Source of the DNA: Qipengyuania xiapuensis
GTDB taxonomy: Bacteria > Pseudomonadota > Alphaproteobacteria > Sphingomonadales > Sphingomonadaceae
Direction: 5' to 3'
Assembly: GCF_019711395.1 (NCBI RefSeq)
Contig: NZ_JAIGNL010000001.1
Span: 310,001 to 374,000 of the forward strand
DNA length: 64,000 nt
In this document: piece after piece, positions 55,305 to 64,000 of the stretch
Numbering within the stretch: position 1 is the first letter of the stretch
How the letters are laid out: every line of letters begins with the position of its first letter
Position numbers and translations under genes: made by a program
The notes under the pieces: generated by a model
The model's database searches: none
Told to the model about the DNA's origin: nothing
What the model saw: the letters and a program-made list of their open reading frames with translations, nothing else

Positions 55305-55970
55305 TTACGAGGGACGTTCGCCGAACAATGCAGTGCCGACACGGACATGTGTCGCGCCGAGCATGATCGCGGTCTCGTAGTCGCCGCTCATACCCATGCT
55401 GCGTCCTTCCAGCCCGTGGTCGCGGGCAAGCTTGTCGAGCAATGCGAAGAACGGTGCAGGCTCGATATCGGCGGGAGGCAGGCACATGAGGCCGGCGAGC
55501 GGGATATCGGCATCGCGCGCCTGCTCGATCAGCGCGGGCACCTCCTTGACCGGGCAGCCGCCCTTCTGCGGCTCGTCGCCGACATCGACCTGGATGAAGC
55601 AGGGCACGCGCCTGCCGGTCTTGTCATAGGCCTTGGCCAGAGCCTTCACGAGGCTGGGGCGGTCGAGCGAATGGATGAAGTCGAACAACTGCGCGGCATC
55701 TTCCGCCTTGTTCGACTGGAGCTGTCCGACGAGGTGCAATTGCACGCCTGGATGGCGCTCGCGCAATTCGGGCCATTTCTCCTGCGCTTCCTGCACGCGG
55801 TTCTCGCCGAAATGGCGGTGGCCCTGGATCAGCAAGGGCTCGATCGTCTCCGCGCTATGCCGCTTGCTCACGGCAACAAGCGTGACATCGCCCGGATCGC
55901 GGCGGGCGCGCTTGCACGCCAATGCGATATTGCTGCGGACCTGTTCGAGCGGGGTATCTGCCTTTTCCAT
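55305..55970 (-). CDS. yggS: YggS/PLPBP family pyridoxal phosphate-binding protein
   Basis: This 221-residue protein has TLVAVSKRHSAETIEPLLIQGHRHFGENRVQEAQEK-type N-terminus with the PLP lysine in AVSKRHS near residue 32, and MGMSGDYETAIMLGATHVRVGTALFG near 188-214. It manages free PLP and amino acid homeostasis and has no known enzyme activity. ATG start; the thiamine-phosphate synthase-like gene starts 23 bases away on the other strand. Confidence 0.93.
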   Translation of the reverse strand: MEKADTPLEQVRSNIALACKRARRDPGDVTLVAVSKRHSAETIEPLLIQGHRHFGENRVQEAQEKWPELRERHPGVQLHLVGQLQSNKAEDAAQLFDFIHSLDRPSLVKALAKAYDKTGRRVPCFIQVDVGDEPQKGGCPVKEVPALIEQARDADIPLAGLMCLPPADIEPAPFFALLDKLARDHGLEGRSMGMSGDYETAIMLGATHVRVGTALFGERPS

Positions 55971-55992
55971 CGTGGCGCGCTATAGCGTAGCT

Positions 55993-56520
55993 GTGACAAC
56001 GCGCCAGACCCTTCCCCTCCTGTGGCTGCTCTCGGACGAGCGTAATGACGCGCAGCTCGAAGCGGCGCTGGCTGGCCTGCCGCGCGGGTCGGGCTTCGTG
56101 TTCCGGCATTACCATCTCGCACCGGAAGAACGCCGCGCGCGTTTCGACCGGCTGGCAGTCATCGCTCGCGATCACGGGCACCTCGTCATCCTCTCGCGCG
56201 CCAGCGGGTGGGGAGAGGACGGCACCTACGGTCCGCCCGAATGTTTCGGCGAAGGGCTGAGGCTCGCCACGGCACATGACGGCGACGAGATCCGCCAAGC
56301 TGTGGAGGCAGGTGCCGACGGTATCTTCCTCTCGCCCGTCTTCCCGACCGCCTCGCACCCGGGCGGTGCGACGCTCGGCGCCTTCGGTTTCCACGTACTT
56401 GCACAGCAGTCCCCCGTGCCCGTCATCGCGCTCGGCGGCATGGATGCGCAGCGCGCTGCCGAGCTCGGCTGGCCGCGCTGGGGCGCGATCGACGGACTCG
56501 CTTCGACGAAGGTTGCTTGA
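55993..56520 (+). CDS. Thiamine-phosphate-synthase/TenI-like protein
   Basis: This 175-residue TIM-barrel fold protein starts GTG ACA at 55993 (another GTG at 55972 is possible). It has LPLLWLLSDERN at the start, then AVEAGADGIFLSPVFPTASHPGG near residue 100-122 and IALGGMDAQRAAELG near 143. These are the late ThiE features; the pyrophosphate-binding DGVHLGQ-like motif is not clear, so it may be a TenI-type non-synthase. It lies directly before ftsK. Confidence 0.75.
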   Translation: MTTRQTLPLLWLLSDERNDAQLEAALAGLPRGSGFVFRHYHLAPEERRARFDRLAVIARDHGHLVILSRASGWGEDGTYGPPECFGEGLRLATAHDGDEIRQAVEAGADGIFLSPVFPTASHPGGATLGAFGFHVLAQQSPVPVIALGGMDAQRAAELGWPRWGAIDGLASTKVA

Positions 56521-56577
56521 CGGCGGAGTCGTCGAGGATTCATACTGCGCGCCAAGACGGTAGAAGGGAAAATTCCA

Positions 56578-58911
56578 ATGGCTACGCGCGCAGGCGCCAA
56601 ACCCGACTGGCGGGCGGCTTTTCGCCGTTCGCTTCGCCGCGCGACGCATATGGCGGGTGCGGGCATTCTCTTCGTGCTGTTGCTGTTCCTTGCGCTGGCG
56701 CTCGTCAGCTACACGCAGACCGATCCGAGCCCCTCGACAGCGGCCGACGGCACCCGGATTTCCAACTGGATGGGCGCGAGCGGGGCCTGGGCTTCCGAGA
56801 GGGCCTATTTCCTGTTCGGCCTGCCTGCGTTGCTGCTCCTGCCGCTGCTCTGGATTTCCGCCCGCCGCCTGTGGACCGGTGTCGAGGACCCCGACGAAGA
56901 GGAAATGCCCGGCAAGTGGTGGAGCCCTTTCGCGCTTCTCATGCTGGCCATGCTGCTGCTCGGCACGGTCATCGCGCTGCTGTTCGAGGGTAGCCCCGGA
57001 CCTTTCCCGGCAGGCGCTGGCGGCCTTGCAGGTTTGCTCGGCGCAGGCGGTGTAGAGGCGGTCGCGACGCGCTTCGGCGGGGACTTCTCCGGCTGGATCA
57101 TCGGTGCGCTCGGGCTGGTTGCGCTAGGCGGAGGGCTGGGCCTCGTCACCAAGGTCTTCGCCATCGACTGGGCGCAGTTCTTCACGCTTCCCGACATGCT
57201 GCGGCGTAGCACGGAGAAATCCGAGATCGACCTGCCGCTACCGCCGAAGAAGCAGAAGCGCGCGAAAGCCGTGGTCGAGGATGATGACGATGAGTCCGTG
57301 CCTGCCCGCGAGCCGCGCCGGGCCCCTGAAATCGCCGATCCGGTCGCAGCGCCTGCACGCTCGCGCCCGGCCAAGGCCAAGCAGCGCGACATGTTCGCCA
57401 GCTACCAGCTGCCGAGCCACGAATTGCTGACCGACCAGCCCGAGAGCAATGCCCCGAAGCTCGACAAGATCGCGCTCGAACGCAATGCGCGCCTGCTCGA
57501 GAACGTGCTCGACGATTTCAACGTGAAGGGCGAGATCACCGCGGTACGCGCCGGCCCGGTCGTGACCATGTACGAACTCGAGCCCGCACCCGGCATCAAG
57601 GCGAGCCGCGTCGTGGGCCTTGCCGAAGACATCGCCCGCAACATGAGCGCGATCAGCGCGCGCGTCTCGCCGATCCCCGGCAAGACCGTGATCGGCATCG
57701 AGCTGCCCAATGCCGACCGCCAGATGGTCAGCTACAAGGAACTCGCGACTTCCGCGGCCTTCGTAGATCACAGGGGCAGCCTGCCGATGATACTCGGCAA
57801 GGATATCGCGGGCGAGCCGATCATCGCCGACCTTGCCGCCATGCCTCACCTGCTGGTGGCAGGTACCACCGGTTCGGGTAAGTCGGTGGGCCTCAACGCG
57901 ATCCTGTTGTCGCTGCTCTACCGCTTCACGCCCGACGAGTGCCGCCTGATCCTGATCGATCCCAAGGTGCTCGAGCTCAAGACCTACGACGATATCCCAC
58001 ATCTCCTCAGCCCGGTGGTCACCGAACCTGCCAAGTCGGTCCGCGCATTGAAATGGGCGGTCGAGGAGATGGAAAAGCGCTACCGGATGATGAGCAGCGT
58101 GAATTCGCGCAACATCGCGGGCTTCAACGAGAAGGTTCGCAAGGCCGCGGAGAAGGGCAAGCCGCTCGGCCGCCGCGTGCAGACCGGTTTCGATCCGGAG
58201 ACGGGCGAGGAGCTCTACGAGGAAGAGCAGCTCGACTACGAACCGCTGCCGCTGATCGTACTGATCGTGGACGAGCTTGCCGACCTCATGGTCACGGTCG
58301 GCAAGGAAATCGAGGTGCTGATCCAGCGCCTGTCGCAGAAATCGCGTGCCGCCGGCATCCACCTGATCATGGCGACGCAGCGCCCCTCTGTCGACGTCAT
58401 CACGGGCGTCATCAAAGCGAACCTGCCGACCCGCATCAGCTTCAAGGTAACGAGCCGCATCGACAGCCGCACCATCCTCGGCGAGCAGGGCGCAGAGCAG
58501 CTCCTGGGCAAGGGCGACATGCTCTACAAGCCCAACACGGGCGCGATGGTGCGCGTGCACGGTCCCTTCGTGGGCGACGACGAGGTCGAACGCGTGGCCG
58601 ATCACTGGCGCGCTCAGGGCAAGCCCGATTATGTCGATGCGGTCACCGAGGAGCCCGAGGACGGCGGCTTCAATTTCGAGGACGAGTTTACCGCCTCGGA
58701 CAACCCTGACGAACGTAAATATCGCCAGGCCTGCCAGATCGTGATCGAGAACCAGAAGGCTTCGGGTTCGTGGCTCCAGCGCCAGATGGGCGTGGGCTAC
58801 AACACCGCCGCTAAGTGGATCGAGCGGATGGAGGCCGAGGGGCTGGTCGGCCCTGCCAACCATGTCGGCCGCCGCGAAATTTTCCGCGACCAGGACGGAA
58901 ATCCCATTTAG
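56578..58911 (+). CDS. ftsK: DNA translocase FtsK
   Basis: This 777-residue protein couples chromosome dimer resolution with division. Four transmembrane segments lie in residues 25-200, then a short, charged linker (about 210-290), the alpha/beta motor with Walker A VAGTTGSGKSVGLN near 429-440 and Walker B VLIVDELADLMV near 560, and the C-terminal gamma winged helix (about 710-777, GSWLQRQMGVGYNTAAKWIE). The linker is short compared with E. coli. ATG after AAGGGAAA. Confidence 0.95.
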   Translation: MATRAGAKPDWRAAFRRSLRRATHMAGAGILFVLLLFLALALVSYTQTDPSPSTAADGTRISNWMGASGAWASERAYFLFGLPALLLLPLLWISARRLWTGVEDPDEEEMPGKWWSPFALLMLAMLLLGTVIALLFEGSPGPFPAGAGGLAGLLGAGGVEAVATRFGGDFSGWIIGALGLVALGGGLGLVTKVFAIDWAQFFTLPDMLRRSTEKSEIDLPLPPKKQKRAKAVVEDDDDESVPAREPRRAPEIADPVAAPARSRPAKAKQRDMFASYQLPSHELLTDQPESNAPKLDKIALERNARLLENVLDDFNVKGEITAVRAGPVVTMYELEPAPGIKASRVVGLAEDIARNMSAISARVSPIPGKTVIGIELPNADRQMVSYKELATSAAFVDHRGSLPMILGKDIAGEPIIADLAAMPHLLVAGTTGSGKSVGLNAILLSLLYRFTPDECRLILIDPKVLELKTYDDIPHLLSPVVTEPAKSVRALKWAVEEMEKRYRMMSSVNSRNIAGFNEKVRKAAEKGKPLGRRVQTGFDPETGEELYEEEQLDYEPLPLIVLIVDELADLMVTVGKEIEVLIQRLSQKSRAAGIHLIMATQRPSVDVITGVIKANLPTRISFKVTSRIDSRTILGEQGAEQLLGKGDMLYKPNTGAMVRVHGPFVGDDEVERVADHWRAQGKPDYVDAVTEEPEDGGFNFEDEFTASDNPDERKYRQACQIVIENQKASGSWLQRQMGVGYNTAAKWIERMEAEGLVGPANHVGRREIFRDQDGNPI

Positions 58912-58920
58912 GGGAAACCG

Positions 58921-60468
58921 ATGAATACGACGCCCGCAAGCGCCTCCGCCGACGAACAGCCCGAACGCGTGGCCCGCTGGGTCTATTCGCCCATCGGGCG
59001 CTCAATCGCTCCACTGCGCAGCTATTGGCGCAAGAATGTCGTGAGCGGTGTCGACCATCAGGCGGTGGTCGCCAAGGTGGCGCTCGAATGCCCTGCGACC
59101 GCGCGCTATTTCCTCATGGTGATGATGTCGGCCGGGATCGCGATCCTCGGCCTTCTCCTGTCCTCCGGCGCGGTGGTGATCGGCGCCATGCTCCTGTCGC
59201 CGCTGATGAGCCCGATCCTGGGCGTCGGTTTCGCGCTCGCGACGGGAAAACAGAAGTGGCTGAAAATCAGCGCGAGGTCGCTTGCGCTCGGGAGCGTTGC
59301 CGCAATCCTATTCGCAGCGCTCATCGTGCTGGTCTCGCCATTGCAGACCGTGACCGAGGAAATCGCCGCGCGTACGCGCCCCAACCTGCTCGACCTCATG
59401 GTCGCGCTGTTCTCCTCGATCGCCGGTTCCTACGCCATGATCCGCGGGCGCGAGGGCACCATCGTCGGCGTCGCCATCGCGACCGCCTTGATGCCGCCGC
59501 TGGCCGTGGTCGGCTTCGGTCTCGCGACGCTCAACTGGACGGTCTTCTTCGGCGCGCTCGGCCTGTTCATCACCAACTTCCTGACGATCGCGCTGACCGC
59601 CACGCTGATGGCGCGCCTCTACGGCTTCCGCACCTCGCTCTCGACGCGGCAGGGCTGGTTCCAGAACGTCGGCATCTTCGTGATCTTCGTCGCCATGGCG
59701 ATCCCGCTCGGCCTGTCGCTGCGCTCGATCGCCTTCGAAGCCGGCGCGCAGCGTATCGTCACCACCGAAATCTCCAATGCCTTCCCCGAGGACGCGGAGA
59801 TCGGCGAGACGAGCATCAACTGGGAAAGCGAACCCGTTCAGATCGGGGCGAACGTGTTCACGCCCGAATTCCGCACCGGGGCCGAGGCCGACCTCACGAA
59901 GCGTCTCACCCAGCGGCTCGGCCGCGAGGTGACGGTCTCGCTCGACCAGCTTCGCGTCAGCACCGATCCGGGCGCTGCGCAGCAGGCCGAACTGGCGCAG
60001 GCGCGCGTGGCCGAGCAGGCCGCGGCAACCGAACGGCAGGTGACGGCGATGATCGAACGCATGGCAGCTGCCGGCGGTGTCGCGCGCTCCGATGTCATGC
60101 TCGATCGCGACATGCGGCGCATTTCGGCGACCGCGAAGCCGCTGCCCGAACTGACCCTGCAGGGGTATCGCGAACTCGAGCGACGGGTTGCCGCCGCGAC
60201 GCCGGGCTGGACCGCCGAGCTGCGTCCTCCGCTCCTGCAACTCCCCCGCGTAGCTACCAACGACGAGGGCGAGCCCACCGCTGAAGGGCTTGCGAGCATC
60301 GACCTCGCCATCTGGGCGGCAAGCCGGACCGGGGTCGAAGTGATGGTGATCGGCAATGCCGAGGAGGCCGCTGCGGTCGCAAGGGCGCTCGATGATGCGG
60401 ACATCATAACGAGCATTACCACGGTTCCGGGTGCCGACGGCGTCGAGCTGGCCTGGAGCACGCTCTAG
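58921..60468 (+). CDS. DUF389 (TIGR00341-type) membrane protein
   Basis: This 515-residue protein has six to seven transmembrane segments in residues 60-270: SAGIAILGLLLSSGAVVIGAMLLSPLMSPILG near 64-98 holds the family core motif, then LMVALFSSIAGSYAMIRG and GVAIATALMPPLAVVGFGLA. A soluble C-terminal part of about 240 residues follows. Function unknown; some members are cytoplasmic-domain transporter-like. ATG nine bases after the ftsK stop. Confidence 0.9.
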   Translation: MNTTPASASADEQPERVARWVYSPIGRSIAPLRSYWRKNVVSGVDHQAVVAKVALECPATARYFLMVMMSAGIAILGLLLSSGAVVIGAMLLSPLMSPILGVGFALATGKQKWLKISARSLALGSVAAILFAALIVLVSPLQTVTEEIAARTRPNLLDLMVALFSSIAGSYAMIRGREGTIVGVAIATALMPPLAVVGFGLATLNWTVFFGALGLFITNFLTIALTATLMARLYGFRTSLSTRQGWFQNVGIFVIFVAMAIPLGLSLRSIAFEAGAQRIVTTEISNAFPEDAEIGETSINWESEPVQIGANVFTPEFRTGAEADLTKRLTQRLGREVTVSLDQLRVSTDPGAAQQAELAQARVAEQAAATERQVTAMIERMAAAGGVARSDVMLDRDMRRISATAKPLPELTLQGYRELERRVAAATPGWTAELRPPLLQLPRVATNDEGEPTAEGLASIDLAIWAASRTGVEVMVIGNAEEAAAVARALDDADIITSITTVPGADGVELAWSTL

Positions 60469-60574
60469 GCCGGCACGCCACACAATACCGGGAAATCGGA
60501 CCTGCGGAGCTGCGACAAGCCTTGCGGGACGATGGTTGCAGATGTAACGGGTTCGCCAAATCAAGGAGTCCCCC

Positions 60575-61693
60575 ATGCGCATCGGTTGCCCCAAGGAAAT
60601 CAAGAATCACGAGTACCGCGTCGGCCTTACGCCGGAGAGCGCGAAAGAGCTGATCGTGCAGGGCAACGAGGTCTGGATCGAAACGCAGGCCGGTTGCGGC
60701 ATCGATGCGACCGACGAGCAGTATATCGAAGCCGGCGCGAAGATCGTCGACACGCCCGACGAGATTTTCGCCGAGTGCGAAATGGTGGTGAAGGTCAAGG
60801 AACCGCAGGCGGTCGAGCGCGCCAAGCTGCGCGAGGGCCAGATCCTCTACACCTACCTGCACCTGGCCCCCGACGCGCCGCAGACCAAGGACCTTGTCGA
60901 AAGCGGCGTGACCGCGATCGCCTATGAAACGGTTACCGGTCCCGGCGGCCAGCTGCCGCTGCTGAAGCCGATGAGCCAGGTCGCAGGCCGCATGAGCGTT
61001 CAGGCCGGCGCGACTGCCCTTGAAAAGGCCCATGGCGGCCGCGGCGTGCTGCTCGGCGGCGTGCCGGGCGTGATGCCGGGCAAGGTCGTCGTCATCGGCG
61101 GTGGCGTGGTCGGTTTCAACGCGGCGCAGATGGCCGCCGGCCTCGGTGCGGACGTCACCATTCTCGACCGCGATCCCGACGTGCTCGAAAAAGTCGGCAC
61201 CCATTTCGAAAGCCGTGCCAGCACGCGTTTCTCCAACGCTGCCAACCTCTATGACGCGGTGTGCGGCGCGGACCTCGTGATCGGCGCGGTGCTGATCCCG
61301 GGCGCAGCGGCACCCAAGCTCGTCACGCGCGAGATGCTCAAGGACATGCAGAAGGGCGCGGTGCTCGTCGACGTCGCGATCGACCAGGGCGGCTGCTTCG
61401 AAACCTCGAAGCCGACCACGCACGCCGATCCGACCTATGTCGTTGACGACATTGTCCATTATTGCGTTGCCAACATGCCCGGCGCAGTGGCGCGTACCAG
61501 CACCTATGCGCTCAACAACGTGACGCTGCCGCATGCCCTGCGCATTGCCCGCATGGGCTGGAAGAAGGCACTCGCCGCCGACCCGCACCTTGCCGAAGGT
61601 CTTAATGTCCACAAGGGCGAAGTGACCTACAAGGCGGTGGCCGACGAGCTCGGTTACGACTACCGGCCGGTCGCAGACGTCCTAACCGGATAA
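60575..61693 (+). CDS. ald: Alanine dehydrogenase
   Basis: This 372-residue NAD-dependent enzyme interconverts alanine and pyruvate plus ammonia. [20 protein letters not shown] start, [10 protein letters not shown] near residue 72 (catalytic Lys), YTYLHLAPD near 92 (catalytic His), [21 protein letters not shown] near 169 and [19 protein letters not shown] near 266 (catalytic Asp). Normal length. ATG after AAGGAG. Upstream gap of 106 bases holds its own promoter. Confidence 0.95.
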   Translation: MRIGCPKEIKNHEYRVGLTPESAKELIVQGNEVWIETQAGCGIDATDEQYIEAGAKIVDTPDEIFAECEMVVKVKEPQAVERAKLREGQILYTYLHLAPDAPQTKDLVESGVTAIAYETVTGPGGQLPLLKPMSQVAGRMSVQAGATALEKAHGGRGVLLGGVPGVMPGKVVVIGGGVVGFNAAQMAAGLGADVTILDRDPDVLEKVGTHFESRASTRFSNAANLYDAVCGADLVIGAVLIPGAAAPKLVTREMLKDMQKGAVLVDVAIDQGGCFETSKPTTHADPTYVVDDIVHYCVANMPGAVARTSTYALNNVTLPHALRIARMGWKKALAADPHLAEGLNVHKGEVTYKAVADELGYDYRPVADVLTG

Positions 61694-61744
61694 GGTTAAG
61701 GAAACCTCGGTTTTCGTAACCTGTCCTTAAGTCGGCACCCCTAA

Positions 61745-63526
61745 ATGGCACGGATGGAGAGATTCCATCCGCCAATTTTCCAGCGCGTGCTGCGCCTGGT
61801 CCTGCTCGCCCTTTTGGCGCTGCAGATGGCTGTGCCTGCGCGGGTGGCGGCTCAGGAAGCACAATTCTCTTCAGGATCGGTCTGCCACACTTCGGCCAAG
61901 CCGGGCGAGACCTATGCGGACTTGGTTGCCGATGCGTCGCGCTGGAAGTGCGACGGTACGACATTCGACTGGGACCTGACCCGTCATGTCGTGCGCCACG
62001 ATCTTACCAATCGGTCTGACAATGCACCGGCTCCACGCTTCGCCGAGTTCGAGCGCAACGAATACGAGAAGCTGACCCTGATCGCCCTCGAGGCCGACGG
62101 CTCGCAAACCTCGGCCAGCTACAGCTTCGCAGACACCCAGCTGGGCTCCTCGAGCCTCAAGTCGATTACCGAGCTGCCGAAGACCGAAACACCGCCGGTC
62201 GCCTTGGTCATGGTCCTCGAGGGGGGCTGGTGGCCCGAAATGCTGGTGAAGGCAAAGCTGGTAACACAGCCCAGCGTCGAGGCGAATGCGGGTTACATCC
62301 ACCTGCTCGCAGCATTGATGTGCGGCCTGTTCCTTGCACCGATCATCTTCGATTTCGGCTTCTATCGCGCGCTACGTCGACCCTTCCCGCTGTTCCATGC
62401 GGTGTTCTGTGTCATGGCCGCGATCCAGACCGCTGCAGTCTCGGGCCTCATCGCGCTGCTGCTTCCCCTGTCGTATCAGACCGAGCTCGCGGTGACCTAT
62501 TTCAGCCTCGACCTGATGATCGTGGCGACCTTCCTGTTCGCTTACAATTTCATCGAGCGCGAGTTCATGCAGAGGCGCCACAAGCGAATCCTCGGCACGA
62601 TTGCGGCAGTGAGTTTCTCGAGCGCGGTGGCAACGACCTTCTTCCCCGACGTGTTCGACGTATGGATCGACCATGCCTATTTCGGCGTGCTGTGCAGCCT
62701 GCTGGTGGGCTATTTCTACGTGCTCTTCTCGGTTCGCGCCGCGGGCAGCCGGATGGCGCCTTACCTCATCCTCGGCTTCACGCCGCTCGCATTCATCATC
62801 CTGATCCAGGCCACCACGGTTTTCGTGGCAGCACCGGGAGATGTGACGGCTTTCACCTTCGACGAGACCTGGCCGCAGAACTTCGCCCTGCTGTTCGAGG
62901 TGGTTGCGACCGCGCTCGCCGTGGCCGACCGCTTCATCTCGATCCGCCGCGAGCGTGACCGTGCGGTCGACGCCGCGCGTGCGATGGAGGAACTGAGCGA
63001 GCATGACGAGCTCACCGGCCTGCTCAACCGCCGCGCACTCAAGTCGCGCTTCAAGGAACTTATCGCCGAAGGCTTCACGACGATGGCCATCGTCGACATC
63101 GACCGCTTCAAGGCCGTCAATGACATCCACGGTCATCCCGTGGGTGACGAAGTGCTCAGGCAGGCTGGCGCAGCGCTCGACTCCGGCGCGGACGAAAATC
63201 TCGTCGCCTTCCGCATCGGCGGCGAGGAATTCCTTCTCATGCTGCGCGGTGACGAGGCTTCGAAGCGGGCCGAGGCGCGCCGCAGAGCGATAAGCGCGCG
63301 CACGCTCAGCCATGTCGAGGGACTGGAGGAACCGATCACGGCGAGCATGGGCCTGCTCGATTTCACGGCCGTCTCGAAGGAAATGGAAATGCGTTTCGGC
63401 CCGCTCTACTCGCGCGCCGACCAGCTTCTTTACGAAGCGAAGAATGCAGGCCGCAACAGGACGGTCGAAGACACGATGGCATTCTTCGTTCCCGAGGCGC
63501 AAAACGCACGGAACGCGGCTGCCTAG
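61745..63526 (+). CDS. Membrane diguanylate cyclase with 7TM-DISM sensor region
   Basis: This 593-residue protein has a signal peptide (first 36 residues), a periplasmic beta-rich domain to about 180, seven transmembrane helices at about 185-400, and a GGDEF domain at 420-570 with RIGGEEFLLM near 490. The GGEEF form is active in known enzymes. The RxxD inhibitory site that precedes the motif by five residues is replaced (SGAD), so feedback control by c-di-GMP is probably lost. It likely makes c-di-GMP for receivers such as the PilZ proteins of this window. Confidence 0.9.
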   Translation: MARMERFHPPIFQRVLRLVLLALLALQMAVPARVAAQEAQFSSGSVCHTSAKPGETYADLVADASRWKCDGTTFDWDLTRHVVRHDLTNRSDNAPAPRFAEFERNEYEKLTLIALEADGSQTSASYSFADTQLGSSSLKSITELPKTETPPVALVMVLEGGWWPEMLVKAKLVTQPSVEANAGYIHLLAALMCGLFLAPIIFDFGFYRALRRPFPLFHAVFCVMAAIQTAAVSGLIALLLPLSYQTELAVTYFSLDLMIVATFLFAYNFIEREFMQRRHKRILGTIAAVSFSSAVATTFFPDVFDVWIDHAYFGVLCSLLVGYFYVLFSVRAAGSRMAPYLILGFTPLAFIILIQATTVFVAAPGDVTAFTFDETWPQNFALLFEVVATALAVADRFISIRRERDRAVDAARAMEELSEHDELTGLLNRRALKSRFKELIAEGFTTMAIVDIDRFKAVNDIHGHPVGDEVLRQAGAALDSGADENLVAFRIGGEEFLLMLRGDEASKRAEARRRAISARTLSHVEGLEEPITASMGLLDFTAVSKEMEMRFGPLYSRADQLLYEAKNAGRNRTVEDTMAFFVPEAQNARNAAA

Positions 63527-63921
63527 GCTTCCCTGAATGGGGCGAGAACCTCCGGGCGAACGCGCACGAGCCGCTGGCTTTCGCGGTCGAGCATCGCCCA
63601 TGTCGTGGCCGCCGAAACGATCACCTTGCCTGCGTCATTGCGGAAATCGACCCGCCTGATCGATGTCGCGCCGCGTGGCTCGCCCTCGATCCAGGTCTGA
63701 CCCGTAACGCTCTCGCCTTGCGCGACATTGCCGCGGTAATCGATTTCGTGGCGGGTCACGACCCAGAAGAACTGCTCTGCGTCTTCGGGTCGTGCGGTGT
63801 CGTTCCAGTGAGCCGTCGCCATGTCCTGGATCCAGCGGACCCAGACCGTATTGTTGACATGCCCGAGCTCGTCGATGTGCTCGGGCTTCGCCGTGAACGT
63901 CTGCTCGAACCTGTGGCTCAC
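63523..63921 (-). CDS. Hotdog-fold acyl-CoA thioesterase
   Basis: This 132-residue protein has HIDELGHVNNTVWVRWIQDM near residues 15-34, the 4HBT active-site pattern (Asp and HVNN), then FFWVVTRHEIDYRG and TSIRRVDFRNDAGKVIVSA strands. Length is typical. GTG at 63921 overlaps the stop of the upstream oligopeptidase gene by four bases (GTGA). Substrate not known. Confidence 0.85.
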   Translation of the reverse strand: MSHRFEQTFTAKPEHIDELGHVNNTVWVRWIQDMATAHWNDTARPEDAEQFFWVVTRHEIDYRGNVAQGESVTGQTWIEGEPRGATSIRRVDFRNDAGKVIVSAATTWAMLDRESQRLVRVRPEVLAPFREA

Positions 63922-64000
63922 TCTGTCATGCCCATCTGCCACAGGATGAAGGCGTACTCCTCCGCGACCTCGTAGATCGAGGCGAAGCGGCCCGACTTGC
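63918..64000 (-). CDS. ptrB: Oligopeptidase B, C-terminal end (gene runs off the window)
   Basis: Only 26 residues are in the window: the reading frame gives KSGRFASIYEVAEEYAFILW and ends with a TGA at 63918. This matches the tail of PtrB-type S9A prolyl oligopeptidase family enzymes, where GGKSGRF follows the catalytic His and EYAFL closes the protein. PtrB cuts small peptides after basic residues. The main body lies right of the window. The assignment rests on this short stretch. Confidence 0.72.
   Translation of the reverse strand, partial: KSGRFASIYEVAEEYAFILWQMGMTE

Noticed and set aside
57238-58863. 541-codon frame opposite ftsK
   Set aside because: Shadow; FtsK motor motifs are intact on the + strand.

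Overview
The window is about 64% GC by impression, densely coded, with short intergenic gaps and many 4-bp start/stop overlaps. Gene content (FtsK, GlnD, ArgB, FolD, Lgt, several TonB-dependent receptors, HWE-type histidine kinase, DUF2171/DUF465/DUF2314 proteins, class I ribonucleotide reductase, leucine catabolism) points to an alphaproteobacterium of the Sphingomonadales, most like the Erythrobacteraceae. This placement is inferred from gene content and protein style, not from a search. The window looks chromosomal. I see no insertion sequence, integrase, CRISPR array or rRNA operon. One tRNA gene, tRNA-Gly(GCC), is present at about 26.64 kb.

Layout. 0-6.6 kb: 5' part of tldD, a CHCC zinc-finger protein, a lone ABC ATPase, nadB, two PilZ-domain genes sharing an upstream motif, an alpha/beta hydrolase and a secreted TonB-C-like protein. 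6.6-12 kb: nrdA and nrdB, separated by three small unrelated genes; both have candidate DnaA-like boxes upstream, and nrdA also has candidate NrdR boxes. 12-17.5 kb: a sulfatase divergent from its likely activating formylglycine-generating enzyme, then small genes and a PAPS sulfotransferase. 17.5-26.5 kb: small lipoproteins and secreted proteins, argB, yggT, folD, marC, a beta-lactamase-fold hydrolase, a Lon-N domain protein and a YbbN-like thioredoxin. 26.6-31 kb: tRNA-Gly, a ZnuD-like TonB receptor, a saccharopine-dehydrogenase-like reductase and dcd. 31-36 kb: a two-gene module resembling a phage tail spike plus a small beta-rich protein, next to two glycosyltransferases. 36-41.2 kb: a TetR regulator with a perfect operator-like palindrome, DUF1295 protein, acyltransferase, MccB, PhnA-like protein and isovaleryl-CoA dehydrogenase. 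41.3-48.2 kb: an HWE kinase, an osmolyte-type ABC transporter with fused permease and binding protein, DUF2147, MidA-like methyltransferase and lgt. 48.3-64 kb: acyl-CoA ligase, glnD, a second TonB receptor, yggS, thiE-like, ftsK, DUF389, ald, a membrane diguanylate cyclase, a thioesterase and the 3' end of an oligopeptidase B gene.

How genes work together. NrdA/NrdB and Dcd serve dNTP supply. The sulfatase needs the FGE encoded opposite it. Ivd and MccB are consecutive steps of leucine/isovalerate breakdown, but the biotin subunit is not in the window. Two PilZ proteins and a diguanylate cyclase belong to c-di-GMP signalling. Lgt would modify the many predicted lipoproteins here. The tail-spike-like pair beside two glycosyltransferases is the most unusual locus. 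It may act on, or recognise, the cell's own surface polysaccharide, but this is inference.
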